Assembly: GCA_946627685.1 (NCBI GenBank)
Contig: CAMOVV010000088.1
Location: 1 to 5,776, forward strand
Origin: an uncultured Bacteroidales bacterium
Lineage (GTDB): Bacteria > Bacteroidota > Bacteroidia > Bacteroidales > UBA932
Direction: 5' to 3'
Length of the DNA stretch: 5,776 nt
Shown here: piece by piece, positions 1 to 5,143 of the stretch
How the letters are laid out: every line of letters begins with the position of its first letter
Numbering within the stretch: the stretch's first letter is position 1
Translations under genes and position numbers: made by a program
The notes under the pieces: generated by a model
Database searches by the model: none
Seen by the model: the letters and a program-made list of their open reading frames with translations, nothing else
Told to the model about the DNA's origin: nothing

Positions 1-1
1 C

Positions 2-217
2 GCATATTTCGGAGACGATGTGCCTGATATCGAGGTGCTTGAAGCCGCCGGCATCGGGGTCGTCCCTTCGGATGCAGTGCAGGCGGCCAAGGATGCGGCG
101 GACTATGTCTCCCCCTTCCCCGGCGGCAAAGGCTGCATCAGGGATTTCTTCGAAAGGGCCATGACTGCTGCGGGAAGATGGAACTATGCCACCGCCTCCT
201 ATAAAAAGGTTTTCTAG
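2..217 (+). CDS. kdsC: 3-deoxy-D-manno-octulosonate 8-phosphate phosphatase, HAD superfamily (KdsC-like), C-terminal part only
   Basis: The frame is open from the left window edge to the TAG at 215-217, so only the last 71 codons are present and the true start lies upstream. The fragment begins A-Y-F-G-D-D-V-P-D, the HAD motif IV (GDDxxD) that places Mg2+-binding aspartates in the active site. It continues with an alanine-rich stretch ending in AADYV and a GGKGCIRDF segment, the usual C-terminal layout of KdsC (V..A..AADYVT..GG.GAVRE). KdsC releases phosphate from KDO-8-phosphate in the cytoplasm, a step in lipopolysaccharide inner-core synthesis. The tail (about 20 residues after the GG motif, ending YKKVF) is typical of Bacteroidetes versions. 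A Maf gene starts 2 nt after the stop, an arrangement known from this phylum. The catalytic nucleophile DxD is outside the window, so another KdsC-like HAD-IIIA phosphatase cannot be fully excluded. Confidence 0.85.
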   Translation, partial: AYFGDDVPDIEVLEAAGIGVVPSDAVQAAKDAADYVSPFPGGKGCIRDFFERAMTAAGRWNYATASYKKVF

Positions 218-219
218 AA

Positions 220-807
220 ATGCGCAGCCTCACCGGAAAGAAGATAATCCTTGGCAGCGGCTCTCCAAGAAGGCGGGAGCTTCTGTCTCTTCTTGATGTT
301 GATTTTGTTGTAGATACCGGGAACGACTTTAAGGAATCCTTCAATACGGACCATCCTGACGGTTTTGTCCCGGAAAAGATGTCGGAGGGCAAGTCGCACG
401 GCTTTCACCGCCCGCTGGAAAAGGATGAAATCCTCATCACCGCCGACACGATGGTTTTCTGCGGCGATGAAATGATGGGAAAGCCCGCCGGCCGGGATGA
501 TGCCGTAAGGATGCTTAAGGACCTCTCCGGGAAGGAGCATCAGGTGATTACCGCCGTAACGCTCCGCTCCCTCGACGGAGAAAGGAGTTTTTCCGATTTG
601 ACAAGGGTCTGGTTCAAGGATTTGACTGAAGAGGAAATCAATTATTATATCGATACTTACAAGCCTTATGACAAGGCAGGGGCCTACGGCTGCCAGGAAT
701 GGATAGGAGCTATCGGGATTTCCAGGATAGAAGGGTCCTTCTATAATATAATGGGATTCCCCGTCCATAGGGTCTGGGAGGAATTGAACAGGTTCCTGGA
801 AGGATAG
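220..807 (+). CDS. maf: Maf family nucleoside triphosphate pyrophosphatase
   Basis: 195 residues, the normal length for Maf proteins. These cytoplasmic enzymes hydrolyse nucleoside triphosphates (dTTP/UTP or modified nucleotides, depending on subfamily) to monophosphate and PPi, and are seen as house-cleaning enzymes linked to growth arrest. Visible motifs in order: the N-terminal substrate loop GSGSPRRREL (residues 12-21, with Gly12 where Ala is usual), the catalytic ITADTMV segment with Asp76, the GKP following it, KAGAYGCQE at 152-160 and SRIEGSFYNIMGFP at 168-181. The Gln after KAGAYG-x fits the dTTP/UTP-type (YhdE-like) group rather than the YceF group; that assignment is inference. The ATG at 220 sits 2 nt after the preceding stop, with AAAAAGG (203-209) as a plausible ribosome site. 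It is co-transcribed with the KdsC gene by position. Confidence 0.93.
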   Translation: MRSLTGKKIILGSGSPRRRELLSLLDVDFVVDTGNDFKESFNTDHPDGFVPEKMSEGKSHGFHRPLEKDEILITADTMVFCGDEMMGKPAGRDDAVRMLKDLSGKEHQVITAVTLRSLDGERSFSDLTRVWFKDLTEEEINYYIDTYKPYDKAGAYGCQEWIGAIGISRIEGSFYNIMGFPVHRVWEELNRFLEG

Positions 808-824
808 ACATTGATACAACTTAT

Positions 825-1946
825 ATGAACGACACCAAAGAGCGACTTGAATCCCTCGATGTACTGAGGGGAATTGACATGTTCCTCCTCGTTTTCATCG
901 AACCTTTCTGCAGATCCCTGCTCCGGGCCGCGGTTCCTGACCCGCAGTCCCACTGGCTCTGGCAGTTATTCGACCACGTGGACTGGCACGGCTTCTGTTT
1001 CTGGGACATGATAATGCCTCTGTTCATGTTCATGTCGGGGATTACCATCCCCTTCGCCTTGGCAAAATACAGGGACAGGAAAGCGCCTCTCGGGCAGTTC
1101 TGGAAAAGGATTTCGAAGAGGTTCATCCTCCTCTTCATCCTGGGAGCCATGGTCCAGGGCGGGCTGCTTGACTTTGACATCCACACCCTGAGCCTCTACT
1201 CAAATACCCTGCAGGCGATTGCCGTAGGCTATACCGTAGCTGCCATCCTCTTCGTCTTCACTCCGGTCAGGTTCCAGTTCGGGGCGGCCGCCTTCCTTCT
1301 CGCCGGTTTCGCCGCCATCGTGGCAATCTTCGGAGGCAACAGTTACGAAATCGGCAACAATCTTGTGGAAAGCATAGACAAGGATATCCTCGGTCATTTC
1401 CGGGACGGCGTGGCCTGGGTTGACGGCCGGTACGTCTTCAAGGAATACCACTATACCTGGATACTCAGTTCCATGAACTTTGCCGTGACTGCAATGCTTG
1501 GATGCTTCACGGGGATGGCCCTGAGGAAGCAAGACTGGGCGCCCATGAAAAAAGTCCGCAACCTGCTGATATGCGGGGCTTTGATGATTGTGGCCGCCCT
1601 GCTTCTCGATCCTGTCCTCCCCATCATAAAACATATCTGGAGCAGTTCCATGACCCTTCTGTCCGGAGGCATTTCAATCATGCTCATGGCGCTCACCTAT
1701 TATCTGGTGGACGTGAAGGGGTTCAACAGGGGAATCGACTGGCTGAAGTACTACGGGATGAACGCCATAGTCGCGTACTGCGTATTCCATCTGGTCCATT
1801 TCGACTCCATCCCGACTTCCCTCCTCCACGGTACCGCTCACCTTATCGGCAGCTGGTATCCGTTCCTGATTTCATCCTGCTGCCTGGCGATACAATTCCT
1901 GATTCTCAGGTATCTGTATAAGAATAAGATATTTATCAGGGTATAA
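825..1946 (+). CDS. DUF5009/COG4299 family membrane acyltransferase, HGSNAT-like (NagX-type)
   Basis: 373-residue polytopic membrane protein with about ten hydrophobic segments, roughly at residues 13-28, 57-77, 95-112, 128-146, 151-169, 212-232, 246-270, 277-295, 309-328 and 345-366. The N-terminus carries the family signature S-L-D-V-L-R-G-I-D (10-18). The DHVDWHGF..WD..MPLF.F..G segment starting at Asp50 matches the conserved block of heparan-alpha-glucosaminide N-acetyltransferase. There the active-site histidine lies in an equivalent H-x-x-W-x-G context, so His51 is the likely counterpart. YGMNAI (310-315) is another family block. By analogy the protein would move an acetyl or acyl group from cytoplasmic acyl-CoA across the inner membrane to an amino sugar; the bacterial substrate is not shown by the sequence. 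ATG at 825 lies 17 nt after maf with no good Shine-Dalgarno. The glycosidase-like gene 15 nt downstream fits an amino-sugar role. Family assignment is solid, substrate is inference. Confidence 0.85.
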   Translation: MNDTKERLESLDVLRGIDMFLLVFIEPFCRSLLRAAVPDPQSHWLWQLFDHVDWHGFCFWDMIMPLFMFMSGITIPFALAKYRDRKAPLGQFWKRISKRFILLFILGAMVQGGLLDFDIHTLSLYSNTLQAIAVGYTVAAILFVFTPVRFQFGAAAFLLAGFAAIVAIFGGNSYEIGNNLVESIDKDILGHFRDGVAWVDGRYVFKEYHYTWILSSMNFAVTAMLGCFTGMALRKQDWAPMKKVRNLLICGALMIVAALLLDPVLPIIKHIWSSSMTLLSGGISIMLMALTYYLVDVKGFNRGIDWLKYYGMNAIVAYCVFHLVHFDSIPTSLLHGTAHLIGSWYPFLISSCCLAIQFLILRYLYKNKIFIRV

Positions 1947-1961
1947 TCAATCATCGGTCAT

Positions 1962-3509
1962 ATGAAAACTATCTTTCGCATTCTCTATTCATTCTCGGCG
2001 GCCCTCCTTATGGCGGCCACCGGTTGCAACAATTCGCCCGAATGGGTTTCCGGAGAATACAGCCGGCCTTACAAAGTTGAGAACGGAACCATCGTCACGA
2101 AGGTTCCCGAGCGTCCCGCAGGACAGGAAAGCGCCCTCGGCCTCACCGTCCCCAAGGTGCCGGTCGTACGCGTGGGATTCGTCGGCATCCGCGGCCGCGG
2201 AGCCGGTGCAATCGAGCGCTGGACACACATTGACGGCACTAAGATAGTCGCCCTGTGCGATTATGAGCAGGAGGTCGCCGAGCGCCGCCAGAACATCCTC
2301 AAGGAAGCGAGCCTCCCCCCTGCCGCCCTTTACTGGGGTCCGGAAGGTTACAAGGAACTCTGCGAAAGGGACGACATCGACCTCGTCTATATCGCAACCG
2401 ACTGGAAGCATCACTTCCCTATCGCGAAATATGCCCTTGAACACGGCAAGCACGTTGCCTGCGAGGTTCCCTCCGCCCTTACCCTCGACGAAATCTGGCA
2501 GCTTATCGACCTTGCCGAATCCAGGCGCCTGCACTGCATGATGCTCGAAAACTGCTGCTACGACTTCTTCGAGCTCAATTCCCTGAACATGGCTCAGCAC
2601 GGGGTGTTCGGCGAGATTCTGCGCGCGGAAGGGGCCTATATCCACAATCTTGCCGGATACTGGGGCACTTATTGGAAGGAAGACCCTTCAAGCGTGATGG
2701 ACTGGAGAATCGATTACAACCAGAAGCATCGCGGGGATGTTTATCCCACGCACGGCCTCGGCCCCGTGGCCCAGGCTCTCGATATCCACCGCGGCGACCG
2801 CATGAAGACCCTGGTTGCAATGGACACGAAGGCCGTCAACGGCCCCGCGTGGGTGGCGGAACAGACCGGGAAACCCTGCGAGGATTTCAAGAACGGACAG
2901 AATACTACCACCCTCATCCGCACGGAGAAAGATAAAGTTATTGAGATTCAGCATGATGTGACCTCTCCCCGCCCCTATAACCGGCTCTATCAGCTTAACG
3001 GCACCAAGGGTTTCGCCAACAAATATCCCGTGGCCTTCTATGCGATGGACAAGGAACAGTTCCTCTCCCTCGGCTTTGAGTCCGACAAGAGTTTCGGCCA
3101 TGACAATTTCCTTCCGGAGGAAGAGAGGGCTGCCCTGGAGGCGAAATACAGGAATCCCATCGTGACCAAATATGAGCAGGTGGCCAGGAAGGTCGGCGGA
3201 CACGGAGGAATGGATTTCATCATGGACTGCCGTCTCGTGTACTGCCTCCAGCACGGTCTTCCACTCGATATGGACGTTTATGACCTTGCGGAATGGTGCT
3301 GCCTTGCCGAGCTTGGCGCAATGTCCATGGACAAGGGCAGCCTTCCCGTCGCCATTCCTGATTTCACCAGAGGAAACTGGGACAGGCAGCAGGGATTCCG
3401 CCACGCTTTCGCCTCCCCCGAAGAGGAAACCGCGGTGGAAAAAGCTTCCGCCGAGTTCACCGCCAAGTTGAAGGAAGAAGGAAAGGCTTTCTGGGCCGCG
3501 TCCGAATAA
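1962..3509 (+). CDS. Glycoside hydrolase family 109-type lipoprotein (Gfo/Idh/MocA fold; putative alpha-N-acetylgalactosaminidase)
   Basis: 515 residues. Residues 1-21 are a lipoprotein signal peptide with A-T-G-C at 19-22, so Cys22 is the likely lipidated residue. After a linker comes a Rossmann domain with V-G-F-V-G-I-R-G-R-G (71-80) for NAD binding, then DIDLVYIATDWKHH, GKHVACEVPSA, MMLENCCYD (193-201), EGAYIHNL (223-230), WRIDY (248-252) and YPTHGLGPV (261-269). These blocks match GH109 enzymes, which use bound NAD+ in a redox-assisted cleavage of alpha-GalNAc. From memory of the Elizabethkingia enzyme, residues Glu149, Tyr179, His181, Arg213, Tyr225, His228 and Tyr307 line the site; their counterparts by motif and spacing here are Glu196, Tyr226, His228, Arg249, Tyr261, His264 and Tyr343. 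All are kept, with an apparently 11-residue shorter loop between 228 and 249. Many GH109 proteins carry a Tat signal; this one does not. Residues after Cys22 (NNSPEW) lack an acidic surface-export signal, suggesting a periplasm-facing anchor. An oxidoreductase of other specificity remains possible. Confidence 0.88.
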   Translation: MKTIFRILYSFSAALLMAATGCNNSPEWVSGEYSRPYKVENGTIVTKVPERPAGQESALGLTVPKVPVVRVGFVGIRGRGAGAIERWTHIDGTKIVALCDYEQEVAERRQNILKEASLPPAALYWGPEGYKELCERDDIDLVYIATDWKHHFPIAKYALEHGKHVACEVPSALTLDEIWQLIDLAESRRLHCMMLENCCYDFFELNSLNMAQHGVFGEILRAEGAYIHNLAGYWGTYWKEDPSSVMDWRIDYNQKHRGDVYPTHGLGPVAQALDIHRGDRMKTLVAMDTKAVNGPAWVAEQTGKPCEDFKNGQNTTTLIRTEKDKVIEIQHDVTSPRPYNRLYQLNGTKGFANKYPVAFYAMDKEQFLSLGFESDKSFGHDNFLPEEERAALEAKYRNPIVTKYEQVARKVGGHGGMDFIMDCRLVYCLQHGLPLDMDVYDLAEWCCLAELGAMSMDKGSLPVAIPDFTRGNWDRQQGFRHAFASPEEETAVEKASAEFTAKLKEEGKAFWAASE

Positions 3510-3530
3510 GCCTTGGTTATCAGGATTTTG

Positions 3531-3562
3531 GTTGCCTCCCGGATGTCGTTCCGGGAGGCAAC
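3531..3562 (+). terminator. Perfect 12-bp inverted repeat after the GH109 gene, probable terminator
   Basis: GTTGCCTCCCGG (3531-3542) and CCGGGAGGCAAC (3551-3562) are exact reverse complements around an 8-nt loop, starting 21 nt after the stop of the GH109 gene. The stem is GC-rich and stable. No T run follows on either strand (plus strand continues TTGCATATT), so it is an atypical intrinsic terminator or a 3'-end-protecting hairpin. It is the natural 3' end of the four-gene plus-strand unit. Confidence 0.6.
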
Positions 3563-3571
3563 TTGCATATT

Positions 3572-3607
3572 AAACGTTATATAAAAAATTTAAATGTTTT
3601 AACGTTT
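3572..3607. promoter_or_regulatory. Inverted repeat with two AACGTT palindromes, operator-like
   Basis: AAACGTTA (3572-3579) and TAACGTTT (3600-3607) are exact reverse complements separated by 20 nt of almost pure A/T. Each arm contains the self-complementary hexamer AACGTT (3573-3578 and 3601-3606), 28 bp apart from centre to centre, a little under three helical turns. The right arm overlaps the -33 TTTG element of the promoter just downstream, so a protein bound here could block or modulate it. The binding protein is unknown, and the sequence alone cannot exclude chance in such AT-rich DNA. Confidence 0.4.
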
Positions 3608-3635
3608 GTTTATTAAAATTTTAGTTGTACCTTTG
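3605..3635 (+). promoter_or_regulatory. Bacteroidetes sigma-ABfr-type promoter for the small RNA
   Basis: TTTG at 3605-3608, a 19-nt spacer, then TACCTTTG at 3628-3635. This fits the primary-sigma consensus of Bacteroidetes (TTTG, 19-21 nt, TAnnTTTG) exactly. Transcription would start a few bases downstream, around 3641, which is precisely where the first stable hairpin begins. No protein gene follows on this strand, so the promoter serves a short non-coding transcript. Confidence 0.8.
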
Positions 3636-3640
3636 TCCCC

Positions 3641-3751
3641 GGTTGACAGGAGGTTCTCTCCTCAACCTATTGGTTATTAGTTTTAGTGTTATTAATTATG
3701 TGGTTAGTTTGAGTCGTCCGCCCGTGAGGGTCGAAGACTCTTTTTTTTTTT
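3641..3751 (+). ncRNA. Candidate small RNA of about 110 nt with its own promoter and terminator
   Basis: Three parts follow the promoter. First, a 5' hairpin: GGTTG (3641-3645) pairs with CAACC (3663-3667) and AGGAG (3648-3652) with CTCCT (3658-3662), leaving a 2-nt bulge and a 5-nt loop. Second, a 43-nt linker (3668-3710) with no cytosine at all, U-rich and probably unpaired, containing TTAG three times. Third, a Rho-independent terminator (3711-3751). No convincing reading frame lies inside. The layout (Bacteroidetes promoter at one end, T-tract terminator at the other) is that of stand-alone regulatory RNAs such as the Bacteroidales-1 motif, but I cannot confirm membership of any known family from memory. 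It may act on mRNAs by base pairing through the open linker or bind a protein; both are inference. It lies between convergent gene groups, so it is not a leader of either. Confidence 0.7.
3711..3751 (+). terminator. Rho-independent terminator of the small RNA
   Basis: GAGTC (3711-3715) pairs with GACTC (3736-3740). Inside, GCCC (3720-3723) pairs with GGGT (3728-3731), closed by a GTGA tetraloop of the GNRA type (3724-3727), with a small internal loop between the two stems. Eleven T follow directly (3741-3751). On the opposite strand no T run follows the hairpin, so it acts only rightwards. Confidence 0.85.
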
Positions 3752-3752
3752 G

Positions 3753-3765
3753 TATATATATATAT
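3753..3765. repeat. Short TA dinucleotide tract
   Basis: Six TA units plus a T directly behind the terminator T run. It is a simple low-complexity tract with no visible coding role. The remaining bases up to the convergent gene end at 3796 hold only a weak 4-bp GAAA-loop hairpin (3765-3776) and nothing else I can support. Confidence 0.7.
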
Positions 3766-3795
3766 TCCGAAAGGGACGAGATAATTGTTTGTAAT

Positions 3796-4650
3796 TCAGA
3801 GTAATTTCCATAATATTTGTGGTAACCAGAAACACTTATCACCTTTCCATCCGGGCGGAATCAATACATCAACGGTCTTGGCTCCAGACAAGATATCTTG
3901 CACGATAGGATGTGTTGGCATACATCGTTTTTCATTTTCATCTGCTCCATAGAAATATCCGATTCCATTCTCACGGATAGCATTGAACCGCTTAGACTCC
4001 GCTATGATGACTTTCGCCGGATCAGATATGGAGAAAGAGCCAAATTGGAATTTCGTTGACCACAAGGCACCGAACCCGATAGCATTCGGATTAAAAATAG
4101 CTTTCACATTAGCTGCGCATCGTTGAATCCAATAGGGCCATAAGACGCACTCAACACCATTCTCGTCTTCAAGGATCGACTTAACATTCAGCGGGTTTTC
4201 GTTATTTCCGTCGAAATGGCCAGGGCCATCAAATTCAAGCAGCACTACTTTACCATTGTAATCAATCTGAAAATCGACTTTCTTTTTACCTTGCTTGTTC
4301 TTAGAATACTTCACTTCAGCCTGGGGAATGACTTTAACCCCCTGAAGTGTCTTGTAGATCAATCTTTTCAAAACAAGTTCATCAAAACTGTCAACTCTTA
4401 TGTTCGATGTGGATGAAGAATATGCTTTTCTCAACTCAAGAATGGTTTTCTTCTTTAGGTCTTTTTCGTTGATGACTTTACTCCTCTTTGCTAAGAGATT
4501 ACGTTCTGACGCGATTTGTTCAAACTCTTCATCTGATATTATATCGAGTTCAAGTATCTGACGTAATTCACCGATTTTAAAAAAAGATCCGACGTTAAGG
4601 TCGCTGTAGTCTAAACGAAAGAGTCCCTTACCTGTTGATAAATATCCCAT
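3796..4650 (-). CDS. Uncharacterised PD-(D/E)XK nuclease-fold protein
   Basis: I choose the ATG at 4650 (284 residues), 4 nt after the upstream stop; a TTG at 4677 would add nine residues and overlap the preceding gene. Residues 85-145 carry a restriction-endonuclease-like core: an acidic helix (VDSFDELVLKRL, Glu91), a basic stretch (K114-K124), Asp126 in KKVDFQID, then a hydrophobic strand leading to E139-F-D141-G..H145. The D-x12-E-x-D-G..H pattern is that of Vsr/DUF559-like members of the superfamily, where the last lysine of ExK is replaced. A conserved-looking WPYWIQRC follows at 161-168. The N-terminal 80 residues and the C-terminal 110 residues are not recognised. A metal-dependent DNA nuclease is the natural guess, but no methyltransferase or other restriction partner is in the window, and substrate and role are unknown. 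No signal peptide or membrane segment is visible. Last gene of a three-gene minus-strand operon. Confidence 0.8.
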   Translation of the reverse strand: MGYLSTGKGLFRLDYSDLNVGSFFKIGELRQILELDIISDEEFEQIASERNLLAKRSKVINEKDLKKKTILELRKAYSSSTSNIRVDSFDELVLKRLIYKTLQGVKVIPQAEVKYSKNKQGKKKVDFQIDYNGKVVLLEFDGPGHFDGNNENPLNVKSILEDENGVECVLWPYWIQRCAANVKAIFNPNAIGFGALWSTKFQFGSFSISDPAKVIIAESKRFNAIRENGIGYFYGADENEKRCMPTHPIVQDILSGAKTVDVLIPPGWKGDKCFWLPQILWKLL

Positions 4651-4654
4651 TTTA

Positions 4655-5143
4655 TCATTCTTTATATTGAGAATCAATCTGCTTAAAAAAGATGAAAACC
4701 TGACGCCCGGAAGGACCGGTGAAATTGGTCAGCTGCTCCAATTGTTTGACATACCCAAACGAGTGTTCGCGGATGTCCTCGATAATCCAAGTGTCACTGG
4801 CTCCGTTCGGAGCTTCTTTGGTATGGATAATCAAATTCGAACTGATACTCGAACCATTGAAATAGCGGCTGGCTTCAGACATTGCTTTAACACTCGCTAC
4901 TCGATTCATCACGCTCTCGTTCTGATACTTGGACTTATCCAAGGTCAAGACTGACAACAAGTAGGCATTCTCATAGTCGGTCACAACACGAACTCCTTCA
5001 AAGGGTTCGCTCTTATACATACGCGTCAAAAAGTCGCTAAGTTCTTTCTTCTCTGCGTTGAAACCTTGCGCGAACGCGGCCGGCATCAATGCGAGCAACG
5101 CTACGATGTACAAAATGAATGAATTCAACAGTTTCTTTACCAT
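4655..5143 (-). CDS. Small secreted protein of unknown function
   Basis: 162 residues. A classical Sec signal peptide is visible: MVKK, a hydrophobic core from about residue 5 to 20, and a likely signal peptidase I site A-F-A|Q after residue 25. There is no lipobox cysteine; indeed the protein appears to contain no cysteine. The mature part (about 137 residues) mixes alpha and beta character, with DYENAYLLSVLTLD near residues 55-68, MNRVASVKAMSEASRYF in the middle and a C-terminal strand QVFIFFKQI. I do not recognise a named domain. The ATG at 5143 overlaps the end of the upstream gene by 7 nt, so the two are probably translationally coupled, and the nuclease-fold gene follows 4 nt after its stop. 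The mature protein should lie in the periplasm or outside, unlike its downstream neighbour. Confidence 0.8.
   Translation of the reverse strand: MVKKLLNSFILYIVALLALMPAAFAQGFNAEKKELSDFLTRMYKSEPFEGVRVVTDYENAYLLSVLTLDKSKYQNESVMNRVASVKAMSEASRYFNGSSISSNLIIHTKEAPNGASDTWIIEDIREHSFGYVKQLEQLTNFTGPSGRQVFIFFKQIDSQYKE

Noticed and set aside
214..819. Long open frame on the minus strand opposite maf
   Set aside because: It mirrors the maf coding frame, and has no recognisable motif; the plus-strand Maf protein is unambiguous.
2688..3404. 238-codon minus-strand frame opposite the GH109 gene
   Set aside because: Typical shadow of a GC-rich gene; the plus-strand frame has conserved motifs along its whole length.
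3531..3562. Inverted repeat considered as an insertion-sequence end or a recombination site
   Set aside because: It is a single hairpin with no transposase nearby and no matching copy elsewhere in the window; its place just after a stop codon fits a transcript end better.
3641..3751. 6S RNA or riboswitch interpretation of the intergenic transcript
   Set aside because: Its 5' and 3' ends do not pair into the long 6S rod, and no gene follows on the same strand that a riboswitch could control.
3765..3776. Small hairpin with GAAA loop, considered as terminator of the minus-strand operon
   Set aside because: The stem is only 4 bp including a G-T pair, and on the minus strand it is followed by TATATA rather than a T run.
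3670..3801. Reading frame starting with TTG at 3670 and running through the terminator to a TAA near 3801, about 16 nt behind AGGAGG
   Set aside because: It would translate through the terminator T run and the TA tract, giving low-complexity residues, starts with a rare codon, and the AGGAGG is buried in a stem and too far away.
4667..4954. Plus-strand frame opposite the small secreted protein gene
   Set aside because: No motif or promoter, and the opposite strand has a signal peptide and tight operon spacing.
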